This document shows, piece by piece, positions 7,901 to 15,147 of a stretch of 64,000 bases of DNA. Source of the stretch: Pseudomonadota bacterium (lineage in GTDB: Bacteria; Desulfobacterota; Syntrophobacteria; Syntrophobacterales; Syntrophobacteraceae); the NCBI GenBank assembly GCA_023416335.1, contig JAEZHY010000039.1:1-64000 (forward strand). Reading direction: 5' to 3'. The notes under the pieces are model-generated. The model saw only the letters and a program-made list of their open reading frames with translations. It searched no databases and had not been told where the DNA came from. The position numbers were made by a program, and so were the translations under genes. The number at the start of each line of letters is the position of its first letter. Position 1 is the stretch's first letter.

Positions 7901-8786
7901 CATTGTCGTTTCTGTCCACAATACTCAAAAGCCTTCCCGATGCATCGTAAAAATAGAATTTGTTGTACTTCGTTTTCTGTATATATCCGTCTGAAGTCTT
8001 CTGGATTTGCGACGTATTCCGGCTCTTTGCATCGGGGCTGTAGCCGGGTGCATCCTGCCCCAGGGAAAACCACACCCTGTTGCCGTCGCCGCGCGTGTAA
8101 TAGACTGCATGGTCGGGATCCTGAGAGTCGGGCGTAATGGAAAGATTGAAGTTGTGGGTCCAACCCGGCCCGAGAGGCCCGTCGCCGGCATCCAGACTGT
8201 TATAGGAAAAAATAAGAGGCCCTACTTCCAGTGAATGATAGACATTGCCGCTCTTGAGGTCTAGCGATGAATGTATTGTGATTTGGTTGCCGATCGTTGG
8301 TCTGGCAAAATCCTCGAGATTGGAGGGGGAGGAGTCTCCATTACTAAGCGGACACGAGGCTGAACCAAAGTTATCGGAGTGATTCTCGGATATTACATAG
8401 TTATCATACCCCTGAGCGGGGAACATGCACATTCGATAGCGGATGGGCTGATCGTTGGAGGTCGGCTGTTCTATCCAGTTATGTGCCCAGTCATAGCCCC
8501 AACCTGCTAGGGGCTCGTAGGCCCATGCGGGGTAGCCCTGATCAATGCAGTCTTGACGAGAAGTCCCGAATGCATCGACTATCCCACCAGGCACTGGACC
8601 ATCCTTGGTATCTACCCAATAAACCAATGGACCGAGCCCAACGCCTGGAGCAGGCATTTTTTTCATTCCATCCGTTGGAGCAGATGAGGCAGTACAGCAT
8701 TGGTTGTCAATGAAAGCGCTGACGACTCCTATGAATATTGCAAGCACGGTCATGAACCTTATTAGCTTAATATTCATCTTCATCAT
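4998..8786 (-). CDS. Full-length Sec-exported Rhs/YD-repeat protein with barnase-like RNase tip
   Basis: I choose the ATG at 8786 because AAGGAAG precedes it closely. An ATG at 8816 is also open. The N-terminus (KLIRFMTVLAIFIGVVSAF) is a signal peptide. Next come a DUF6531-like segment (SGNVYHSLEVGPLIFSYNS, about 160-250), then about 35 YD repeats (YTYDSNNNL, FVYDDVGRL, YDYDDAGNL types) and the core closure RYYDPTAGRFISEDPLGFGG ending near residue 1120. The tip (about 1120-1262) carries LPCGDYREYTVDTP, RGTRRIVVD and YTDDHYDSFILID. These match the barnase/RNase T1 catalytic Glu, Arg and His regions. The YD shell would encapsulate the RNase, which is released to kill neighbours. A barstar gene follows at once. 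No VgrG, PAAR or T6SS gene is nearby, so Sec export is the inferred route. Confidence 0.9.
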   Translation of the reverse strand: MMKMNIKLIRFMTVLAIFIGVVSAFIDNQCCTASSAPTDGMKKMPAPGVGLGPLVYWVDTKDGPVPGGIVDAFGTSRQDCIDQGYPAWAYEPLAGWGYDWAHNWIEQPTSNDQPIRYRMCMFPAQGYDNYVISENHSDNFGSASCPLSNGDSSPSNLEDFARPTIGNQITIHSSLDLKSGNVYHSLEVGPLIFSYNSLDAGDGPLGPGWTHNFNLSITPDSQDPDHAVYYTRGDGNRVWFSLGQDAPGYSPDAKSRNTSQIQKTSDGYIQKTKYNKFYFYDASGRLLSIVDRNDNATSLTYSGSDLTSITDSTGRTINIGVESGKIVSVSDFAGHAWMVSYYQGRISSITDPLGYSWQYQYDSNGRMNYKKDPIGNVINYAYDPATGKLTSSSDPDNLAVSIEYKNEYNSVYDTTTVTEKDKGVWVHKYYKEFNVPVEITDPYNNKTSYTYDSNNNLLSITYPNLTSTSYTYDNGNVKTVTDPAGHTTILSYNDPNSPNRVTDIEDPENGPTHVTHITYDTKGNISSITDPTGAETMIERYLSGNIKTIIDPLLHKTQYTYDTHNFLESVTDATNVVTNLMNDIMGNVLTRTDALGNVTHFVYDDVGRLETVTDPLGNLVEFEHDNNGNRKKITDARRNSTDFTYNYRGQPTTRTDSLGKKTFFNYVPTGCATCSGGGEKLTALTDAAGSITGFEYDLRGLLTKITDPLQKPTNFEYDTVGMLKTKTDRNQIPIQYTHTPTGKLRTVTYPDQSGITREYDNLDRLKHMTDSLGESWFTYDGAGRVKTYTDAHGFILKYDYDDAGNLKKITYPDQTEVLYDYDEANRLKTITNWLNEQAGYTYDTNGRLWTFTNFNGITTTYTYDDASRLTDMVSPVASYHFTLDENGNRIRSDETEPLTALPSLSSTIYTYNDKKNRLLSAGDLAYGYDDEGNLTSAGDIPLMFDCEQRLIGIGIGTGFDYDGRGNRIRAVRSGVATRYVYDPFGNLLAEVDDQNHITRKYIYGGGLIAMAMPDARYCYHFNATGSTIALTDMTGVVVNSYAYEPFGQILAEQETLPQPFKFVGRFGVMAEPNGLYYMRARYYDPTAGRFISEDPLGFGGGDVNLYAYVGNDPVNFIDPNGLQVQRPTTEGVIFNAGSLVGGGGSGIFRGGDAALRAEGGGRMPPSGTRMLPFNDVERLKGVNETLDRIESGGPFLHRKDGTAFRNKEGKLPCGDYREYTVDTPAAANRGTRRIVVDQNTGRTYYTDDHYDSFILIDPSRKP

Positions 8787-9004
8787 CCTATTCTTCCTTT
8801 GAGTAAAGGAAAACATTCAGATCTTCATACGAGTTAAAGAATGCAAATCCGGCTGCCGGCTAATGTCTGAATAGAGTGCCCGGCAGCATGGACGGCGGAA
8901 CAAAGGGAACTGTGTTTCCCGGCATAGGCCGGGGTTATGGTCCCTGGCGAAGTCGGTGTCGCCGGCATGTTGCACGGACCGATTGGAATAGAGGGTATTA
9001 TCAT
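8787..9004 (-). other. Spacer between the PKD/LamG gene and rhs, with a short proline-rich open frame
   Basis: Directly after the TAG of the upstream 1089-residue protein, the same frame restarts with ATG at 9004 and stays open for 56 residues (MIIPSIPIGPCNMPATPTSP...) to a TAA at 8834. A second frame in the same stretch reads PMPGNTVPFVPPSMLPGT. There is no ribosome site. It may be an eroded tail of the upstream gene or chance; I do not call it a gene. Confidence 0.35.
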
Positions 9005-12000
9005 CTATGGCCCTGCCTCCTGAGAAGCTGGTTGTTCCTGTGAGGAGCTGGCTGCGTCATCCAGAAGGAGCAACAGCATCAATGAAAGATCAAACCGAGG
9101 TTTTCGAACCTCCGTCTCGACAGTTGCGGTGTTGTTGGCGGCAACCGGATCCTGTTCGTTTCCGCTCACGGACGATGAATTGCTTATGTTGCCCGGCTGG
9201 GTAGGTTTGACAACAATGGTTGCGTTCACCGTGGCCATGCCCGTGAGAGACCCGATATTGCAGGTGACCGTGTTCCCGGTATTTGGGCACTCTCCCTGCG
9301 AAGCTGAAGCGGATACGAAGGTTACTCCCGAGGGCAGCGTATCTGTGAGGACCACTCCTGTGATGCTTTCCGGTCCCAGATTGCTGACACTAACAGTATA
9401 GGTGAGATTCGAGGCGACCGTTGCCGGAGAGGGGGAGCCGGATATCGAAACGGCTATGTCGAAATTAGAGACGGGGGCCGTTTTAAACTGCCAGATTGGG
9501 CCGGGAGTCGTCGCTCCGCCTTTATCTACAGAGATGATCTGCCAGTAGTACGTCGTATCCGGCTGGAGCGGGCTCGGGTCGAAGCGGGTATCGGTTTTGC
9601 CGGATGAGACGACTTTTTGGGGAGGATTGTCGGTATCGAGCATGACAATATACCTGACTACATCTCCAACCTCAAAATTGCCGCCTGTCCATGACAGGAT
9701 GGCGCCGACTGGAACGTTTGTAGAGCCATCGGGGATGGAGGGACTGGACGGCGGTATAAAGGCCGATGTATCGAATGGGCCGCTCGGCGGGATAAAGTTG
9801 CTCGTCCATCTGGCTATTCCCTGAGTTAGCCTGAACTCCTGTAAATAAGCCGAGGATGTGTAATAATTGCTTGAGATGCTGGGATCATAAACATCTCCAA
9901 TCGAAAACCCGGCATGACTGTCTGTATATGGACCGCTATAAGTCACAGGGTCTGCCACACCGTTTAGATAAATCTTAGTTACACCGTTGTAACGAACGAG
10001 TGCAACATGATTCCATGTGTTTAAGGGCAGCAGCTGCTGAGTTAAAAGTACCCAATGGCCGGCGCCATTTGTTACCAGCCCTATCTGCCGTGCTGGGCCC
10101 AAAACGGAACTTCGCACAGCCAGCCCTGTCCCGGAATTCTGCCCTCCGAAAATGCCGACCCCGTAATTTGGAGTGTCCGCCGTATATAGCCAAAAGTCTA
10201 CTGTGAAGTCCTGATTTCCTGAAAAGTACCAATCGCTACTATCGGGATAGGTAATCCGGCTTTTATTAAAACAGATTGAGGAGCCTCCAAACTTGCTCTG
10301 CGCAGTACTGGTCCTTACGGAATTCACTGAAGATGGTGTGTGCTTGCCGGTAGCGTCTGTAAAGGCCTGGCCATCTGGTTCTCCGTTTCCGTGAAGCAGA
10401 AGTTTGAACTGGTCAATGCCTTGAGGATCATAGGCACTGATGTAGTTATTTAGAGTTGCCGTGTTTGTTCCTTTAGGGCCGGAGACAGTGAGACTTGCAG
10501 TGTAATTTCCAGCCTGGGTATATGTATGAGATGGATTCCTGCTGGTGCTGCTGCTTCCGTCTCCGAAATCCCACCACCAATCAGTGATAGCCCCGATGGA
10601 AGTATCTGTAAATTGAGCAGTCAATGGGGCGTAGCCGATTGTCGGGGACACAGAAAAGCTCGCAACCGGGGGCGCATAATAAGCACCATAAGGCAAACTC
10701 GGCGGGATAAAGTTGCTCGTCCATCTGGCTATTCCCTGAGATAGCCTGAACTCCTGCAAATAAGCTGAGGATGTGTAATAATTGATCGAGATGCTGGGAT
10801 CATAAACATCCCCAATCGAAAACCCGGCATGACTGTCGGTATATGACCCGCTATAAGTCACAGGGTCTGCCACGCCATTTAGATAAATCTTAGTTACGCC
10901 GTTGTAACGAACGAGTGCAACATGATTCCATGTGTTTAAGGGCAGCAGCTGCTGAGTTAGAAGTACCCAATGGCCGGCGCCATTTGTTACCAGCCCGATC
11001 TGCCGTGCTGAGCCCATCACAGCCAGCCCAGTCCCGGGATTCTGCCCTCCGAAAATGCCGACCCCGTAATTTGGAGTGTCCGCTGTGTATAGCCAAAAGT
11101 CTACTGTGAAGTCCTGATTTCCTGAAAAGTACCAATCGCTACTATCGGGATAGGTAATCCGGCTGTTGTTAAAACAGATTGAGGAGGCTCCAAACTTGCT
11201 CTGCGCAGTACTGGTTCTTACGGAATTGACTGAAGATGGTGTGTGCTTGCCGGTAGCGTCTGTAAAAACCTGGCCATTTTGTTCTCCGCTTCCGTGAAGT
11301 AGAAGCTTGGTATATTGATCTATTTCTGGAGGCTGCTCGTTCACGGTTACGCAACTAACCTGAGTGCACGAATTCGATCCACCGGGTCCGTTGACAGTGA
11401 GTCTTACCGTATAATTCCCAGGCTGGGCATATGTATGAGATGGATTCCTACTGGTGCTGGTGCTTCCGTCTCCGAAATCCCACGACCAGTTAGTCATATT
11501 GCCAGTCGAAAGATCGGTGAATTGTACCTCCAGCGGCAAAATCCCTTTTGTGGGGCTAGCTGAGAAACTTGCAACCGGCGCCGGGTAGTTTACTGCTATA
11601 GAAACTGTTCTTGGATCTGATTGTCCTCCAGGACCATCCACAGTTAGGCTCACAGAATAGGCCCCCGGATTAGCATAAGTATGGCTGGGGCTCTGAAGTG
11701 TACTGGTTGCACCGTCACCAAAATTCCAGGCCCATCCGGTGATATTACCTGTGGAACTATCTGCGAATGTGACTGTAAGGGGAGCTGGGCCGCTTGCGGG
11801 AGATGGAATGAAATCTGCCACAGGCTTTGGAATGTTGACTGCTATGGTACCGTACTGGGAGGATGACGCCGCCCCGTCAGAGACGGTCAGAAATACAGTG
11901 TAGGTTCCCGGACTGCTATAGGTGTGGACGGGGTTCTGCTCTGTACTGCTCTCTCCATCTCCGAAGATCCATGACCATGAGCGGACCGTCCCCGTGGATT

Positions 12001-12274
12001 GATCGGCAAAGGTTACTATCAAAGGGGCGGGACCGGATTCGGGACTTGCCGTGAAGTTTGCCTCCGGGCTCGAAGGGGACGTCACGCTTCTGATGAGTCT
12101 GTTGCCCATATCATCGTACACGTACTCGATAACGTAGTCACTATCGTACACGACCTTTGTGAGACGGCCGACATCATCGTAGATGTACTCAGCTGGACCC
12201 GCAAAAGCGGATGCAAAAATACCTGCCAGAACGAGAATACTGAGGAACGCAAATGCATAGGAGATTCTTCTCAT
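9005..12274 (-). CDS. Exported multidomain surface protein: YD repeats, PKD domains, two LamG domains, DUF11
   Basis: 1089 residues, with AGAGGAAG upstream of the ATG. Residues 1-26 are a signal peptide ending ASAFA. YIYDDVGRL and YVYDDMGNRL (about 30-60) are YD repeats of Rhs type. Three PKD domains follow (EANFTASP, VADFIPSP and PVASFSASP starts, each with a WxFGDG motif), then a concanavalin/LamG-like domain, a fourth PKD domain (PPVASFSVSP), a second nearly identical LamG domain, a FN3-like segment (DTTYYWQIISVDKGG) and a DUF11 repeat (VASNLTYTVSVSNLGPESITGVVLTDTLP). It ends in an odd tail, SLMLLLLLDDAASSSQEQPA. No LPXTG or clear sorting tag is seen. A role in adhesion or carbohydrate binding at the cell surface is inferred. 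It lies 5' to rhs on the same strand and may share its surface. Confidence 0.85.
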   Translation of the reverse strand: MRRISYAFAFLSILVLAGIFASAFAGPAEYIYDDVGRLTKVVYDSDYVIEYVYDDMGNRLIRSVTSPSSPEANFTASPESGPAPLIVTFADQSTGTVRSWSWIFGDGESSTEQNPVHTYSSPGTYTVFLTVSDGAASSSQYGTIAVNIPKPVADFIPSPASGPAPLTVTFADSSTGNITGWAWNFGDGATSTLQSPSHTYANPGAYSVSLTVDGPGGQSDPRTVSIAVNYPAPVASFSASPTKGILPLEVQFTDLSTGNMTNWSWDFGDGSTSTSRNPSHTYAQPGNYTVRLTVNGPGGSNSCTQVSCVTVNEQPPEIDQYTKLLLHGSGEQNGQVFTDATGKHTPSSVNSVRTSTAQSKFGASSICFNNSRITYPDSSDWYFSGNQDFTVDFWLYTADTPNYGVGIFGGQNPGTGLAVMGSARQIGLVTNGAGHWVLLTQQLLPLNTWNHVALVRYNGVTKIYLNGVADPVTYSGSYTDSHAGFSIGDVYDPSISINYYTSSAYLQEFRLSQGIARWTSNFIPPSLPYGAYYAPPVASFSVSPTIGYAPLTAQFTDTSIGAITDWWWDFGDGSSSTSRNPSHTYTQAGNYTASLTVSGPKGTNTATLNNYISAYDPQGIDQFKLLLHGNGEPDGQAFTDATGKHTPSSVNSVRTSTAQSKFGGSSICFNKSRITYPDSSDWYFSGNQDFTVDFWLYTADTPNYGVGIFGGQNSGTGLAVRSSVLGPARQIGLVTNGAGHWVLLTQQLLPLNTWNHVALVRYNGVTKIYLNGVADPVTYSGPYTDSHAGFSIGDVYDPSISSNYYTSSAYLQEFRLTQGIARWTSNFIPPSGPFDTSAFIPPSSPSIPDGSTNVPVGAILSWTGGNFEVGDVVRYIVMLDTDNPPQKVVSSGKTDTRFDPSPLQPDTTYYWQIISVDKGGATTPGPIWQFKTAPVSNFDIAVSISGSPSPATVASNLTYTVSVSNLGPESITGVVLTDTLPSGVTFVSASASQGECPNTGNTVTCNIGSLTGMATVNATIVVKPTQPGNISNSSSVSGNEQDPVAANNTATVETEVRKPRFDLSLMLLLLLDDAASSSQEQPASQEAGP
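9786..11310. repeat. Intragenic near-identical duplication of a roughly 610-bp LamG module
   Basis: 9786 to about 10408 and 10701 to about 11310 match almost base for base, starting GGCGGGATAAAGTTGCTCGT in both. The first copy has about 21 extra bases that encode SSVLGPARQ in place of GSARQ. The two copies are separated by a PKD domain. The low divergence implies recent duplication or ongoing gene conversion. Confidence 0.85.
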
Positions 12275-12962
12275 GTCTTCCTCTGATCAGGATATGGGAG
12301 GCTTATACCTATTTAGCTTTATGAGTCGGCCTGCAGGCCCGCGGCAAATAGCAGGTTCCGTGAAATATGTTTTGCTCTGCCGTGGTTTTCAAATTTGATG
12401 AAAAGTCATAAGAAGGTCGGGCTTGGGTAAATAGAGGAAGTACGGCATGGATACTCTCCTGACCAAGATTGTGTATATCGCACGATGTAAATCCAACGAG
12501 AATGAACGTTAGCAACATACATGCCTGACCCGGAATCGGGATCGATGTCCTGGGAAAACTGAACTCACAAATGAATCTATGTAAACTAATCATGAGAATT
12601 AATTATAGAGAAGTTGCATATAAGAGGAGTAGTTGTTGTAAGAAGGAATATCAGATAATGCAGATCTATACAGTTGTCTTTGATTTTTGAGATTGCACAC
12701 AATCATGGGCAGACGGCACAAAAAATTATGCACCTATGATTCCAATGAGGAGAAGGTAAAAAAACGATGAGCCGGCATCTCTTTTTGCCTCTCCTTTTTT
12801 GTTAGCTCCCCGAACAACATTTTCCCTACGTGAAAAAGGTCTATGGTAACGGGTCGGTTATCCGGAATGCGCGGCTTGGTTGTCCGTTATCCGTCAACCC
12901 GGCCAGGATTGCATAAAGTATCGGCATCATACGGAACTTTGCCGAAAAGGGGGGAAGTGGAG
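12275..12962. other. Intergenic stretch, AT-rich, no gene seen
   Basis: It separates the divergently read PKD/LamG gene (minus) and gp27-like gene (plus), so it should hold promoters for both. A minus-strand frame at 12309-12593 and an ATG at 12843 leading into the next gene lack ribosome sites and protein character. A purine stretch and a T-run near 12780-12800 may end a transcript, but I find no strong hairpin. Confidence 0.4.
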
Positions 12963-13553
12963 GTGAAGAGGCGATATTCGCGGGAGATGATTGAAAGGGC
13001 CGAATATCTTTACTGCTGTTGTGGTCATACTCAGAAGGCGGTTGCGGAGCTTACGGGAGTCTCGACGGCGGAGATCAAACGCTGGAGCGCGAAATTCGGG
13101 TGGGCGGACAAGCGGGGTGAAATAGCCCGCGCCATGATTGAAATCAGGAGGAGTACGATCCTGCTGCGAAAAAAGCTTCTCGAGCAATGCCTCGAATCGC
13201 AGGATACCAGAGAAGCGCTTGCCGTACTCTCGATGGAATCCATTGCAAGAAAAGAAGATCCGGAAGCCGGCGGAGGCAGGGGACCGCTTCTCACCCCGGA
13301 GTTCCTCCGCAGGCTGGACAGCGACAAGGAGGCCGCGGCCGCGATTGAAAGAGCATGCCGCATCAGGATGATTCTCATGTCTTCAGATCCGGGCCTATTG
13401 AATGCCACAACGGTCAAGGGACTGAAAGAGGCAATGGATTTGGTTGACGAAATGAGAAAAAGAAACGATCCCGATCGTGGGGAGCGTCGAGGAGGACTTA
13501 CGGACGAAGCCGCGGCGGAGATCAGGAGAAAAATCCTGGGACTGCCGGAGTAA
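12963..13553 (+). CDS. Mu gp27-like (DUF1804-type) phage protein, orphan
   Basis: The frame is open from an ATG at 12843, but residues before KRRYSREMIERAEY look random. The GTG at 12963, behind AAGGGGGGAAGTGGAG, gives a natural start. The 196-residue product has a helix-turn-helix near the N-terminus (HTQKAVAELTGVSTAEIKRWSAKFGW), then a long charged helical part and a C-terminal LTDEAAAEIRRKILG. This build matches small-terminase-like proteins of Mu-type phages, which bind DNA before packaging. No other phage gene is near, so it is either a prophage remnant or a domesticated gene. The lack of frame damage argues that it is still used or recently arrived. Confidence 0.6.
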   Translation: MKRRYSREMIERAEYLYCCCGHTQKAVAELTGVSTAEIKRWSAKFGWADKRGEIARAMIEIRRSTILLRKKLLEQCLESQDTREALAVLSMESIARKEDPEAGGGRGPLLTPEFLRRLDSDKEAAAAIERACRIRMILMSSDPGLLNATTVKGLKEAMDLVDEMRKRNDPDRGERRGGLTDEAAAEIRRKILGLPE

Positions 13554-13594
13554 TACCGATGCCGGCGGAGGCTTTCGAGGAGATCGGAATGCCG

Positions 13595-13724
13595 GGTATC
13601 AAACAGGTATCGTGCCGGCGCATTCCGGTATCATCAAAGAGCAAATCAGTATCATCCCGGTATCATCTTGGCATCATATTGGTATCGTCACGGTATCATG
13701 TTGGTCGCATTCCGGTATCGTTTG
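13595..13724. repeat. Array of twelve degenerate 11-bp repeats
   Basis: Units of the form GGTATCATCNN follow one another almost without gaps: GGTATCAAACA, GGTATCGTGCC, GGCGCATTCC, GGTATCATCAA, AGAGCAAATC, AGTATCATCCC, GGTATCATCTT, GGCATCATATT, GGTATCGTCAC, GGTATCATGTT, GGTCGCATTCC, GGTATCGTTTG. Ten are 11 bp and two are 10 bp. The period is not a multiple of three, so it is not protein-coding. It is close to one DNA turn, which puts the GGTATC cores on one face of the helix. Confidence 0.8.
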
Positions 13725-13940
13725 AAAGTTGAAAATCGGCTCCTGGATTGGGTTTACGGTTTGACCGGCCGGCGTCGGGGTTAGAGAAAACTTCCGCTCG
13801 ATCGAGAGCGGGCAGATCTTTGAAAAAAGAAGAATTCATCGCGATACCTGTGCGCTATCGTTCCACGCCGGTTCCCGTGGGCCTGGGGCTGTTGGCCAAA
13901 TCCACGCGGTAGCTTCAGATTGCGTACCGGATACGATTTC

Positions 13941-14066
13941 GTCATTCCGGCCCTTCTCTTCGATCAGGACAAGTTCACACCGGAATCCAGGCCTTTTGTG
14001 CGGATTAAATGTGAATTCAAGCCTTAAGAACACTGGATCCGGGCTTAAAAGCACTGCCGGGATGAC
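13941..14066. repeat. MITE-like element, family A
   Basis: It begins GTCATTCCGGC and ends GCCGGGATGAC, imperfect terminal inverted repeats around about 104 bp with no gene. It is in inverse orientation to the copy at 451-577 and is 126 bp long. Interior landmarks such as TTCGATCAGGACAAGTTCAC are shared with the other copies. Confidence 0.75.
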
Positions 14067-14301
14067 GGATATGAGGGATTCCACTGCAAAGGTAGCTGTG
14101 CTCGGGTTCGCTGCTGATCGGACGGCCGGGACCGGGAAAGAAGTGAAGGGGATGGACAGGCCCGGACCCATTCCCGCGGGAACCGCAAATCTCCAAATCC
14201 TTGCAAATTTGCCTATTTGCTTGTTGCGATTCGGAATTTTGTGCTAAGCTTGTAATTGAGCGACGGGATGCCTTTCCGGGGTATTCCACTTGGCTCGAAA
14301 A

Positions 14302-14350
14302 GCCTCTGCTCAACGTATATGGCCTTCCCTCCATGGAGCAGAGGCTTTTT
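14302..14350 (+). terminator. Strong Rho-independent hairpin ahead of the 65-residue gene
   Basis: Arms GCCTCTGCTC (14302-14311) and GAGCAGAGGC (14336-14345) are perfectly complementary and are followed by TTTTT. The loop itself can pair (ATGG with CCAT). It lies 27 bases before the ATG at 14377, so it is either the end of a small RNA starting near 14235 or an attenuator for that gene. Confidence 0.75.
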
Positions 14351-14376
14351 AGATTCGAACACGAAAAGGGGCACCA

Positions 14377-14573
14377 TGAATCCGGATGACGAGAAAATCC
14401 TCAAGATGACCAAGGAAATACTGGTCAAATTCATTGAGTTGGGCAGGGTTTCAACCACAAACTTCGACGAACACTTTCGGAGCGTCTTCTGGACAATCAA
14501 GAATACGATGGTGAGCGCCAAGCTCCCCGAAATCGATCTTTCTTCCCCCGACGAGAAGCCTTCCGACAAATAG
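14377..14573 (+). CDS. Small conserved-looking acidic protein, 65 residues, unknown function
   Basis: The frame is open from 14256, but the ATG at 14377 has AAAGGGG upstream and begins the protein-like part, MNPDDEKILKMTKEILVKFIELGRVS. The product is largely helical, with an FDEHFRSVFWTIKNTM segment and a charged tail, SSPDEKPSDK. It has no signal, membrane segment or cysteine. It stands alone between repeats and just after a terminator hairpin, which suggests attenuation control. I cannot assign a function. Confidence 0.65.
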
Positions 14574-15147
14574 CACAACCGCTGAAAACAACCATTTAGC
14601 TGGAATCGCCGCCCGGAGCCGCTTTCGCTTCAATCGTACCCCGAGATTTATCCTGGACACCCGGGGCTCAGACTGTTGCACAAATGGAGACAAACCTTGA
14701 TCCCCATACCTGCTGGTCCGCTGGTTCCCAAGCTCCTGCTTGGGAGCCCCCGTTTGGGACGCTCCGGCTTCCTCTCCCAAAAGCCGCGCCTATCATTCAG
14801 CTTTCACCTTTCCGACAGAATCGCGAATTGATTTGGGTGAATCAGATTTGTTTGCCGCTTGGTTGAGGAGTCGAGCTGCGGGAAAATGACGGGGTGGACG
14901 GGGCCGTTCCGGGTAATTCATCGCTCCCGGGGCCGGGGTTCCCAAGGAGGACCTTGGGAACCAGCGAATCGAGGGAGTCCTCTGTTAAGTTGACGCATAT
15001 GAGCCGGAGCTTGGGAACCAGCGAACGAGTGCCTGGAAGTGGCGCGGTCAGGAAACCGCGCCACAACTCTTTTGAGAAGAATCCGGTAAGTTGACGGCAA
15101 TGAACCGGAGCTTGTGAACCAGGGGAAAAACAAACCGGATTGGCGTC
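14574..15147. other. Repeat-rich intergenic stretch
   Basis: It holds family C hairpins at 14723-14748 and 14937-14962 (arms GGTTCCCAAGC or GGTTCCCAAGG), a half-site at about 15005-15022 and a family B hairpin at 15041-15062. It also has two copies of the GTAAGTTGACG(C/G) segment. No gene is supported. Confidence 0.6.
14937..14962. repeat. Palindromic hairpin, family C
   Basis: Arms GGTTCCCAAGG and CCTTGGGAACC surround an AGGA loop, perfect over 11 bp. Sister copies are at 14723-14748, 41608-41633 and, expanded, at 18727-18775. Confidence 0.75.

Noticed and set aside
12309..12593. 94-residue minus-strand frame
   Set aside because: No ribosome site, odd composition, and only an intergenic position between divergent genes.
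13595..13724. CRISPR array
   Set aside because: Units are 11 bp without unique spacers, and no cas gene is near.
13477..13725. Plus-strand frame across the 11-bp array
   Set aside because: The repeat period is not a multiple of three, and the frame overlaps the gp27-like gene in another phase.
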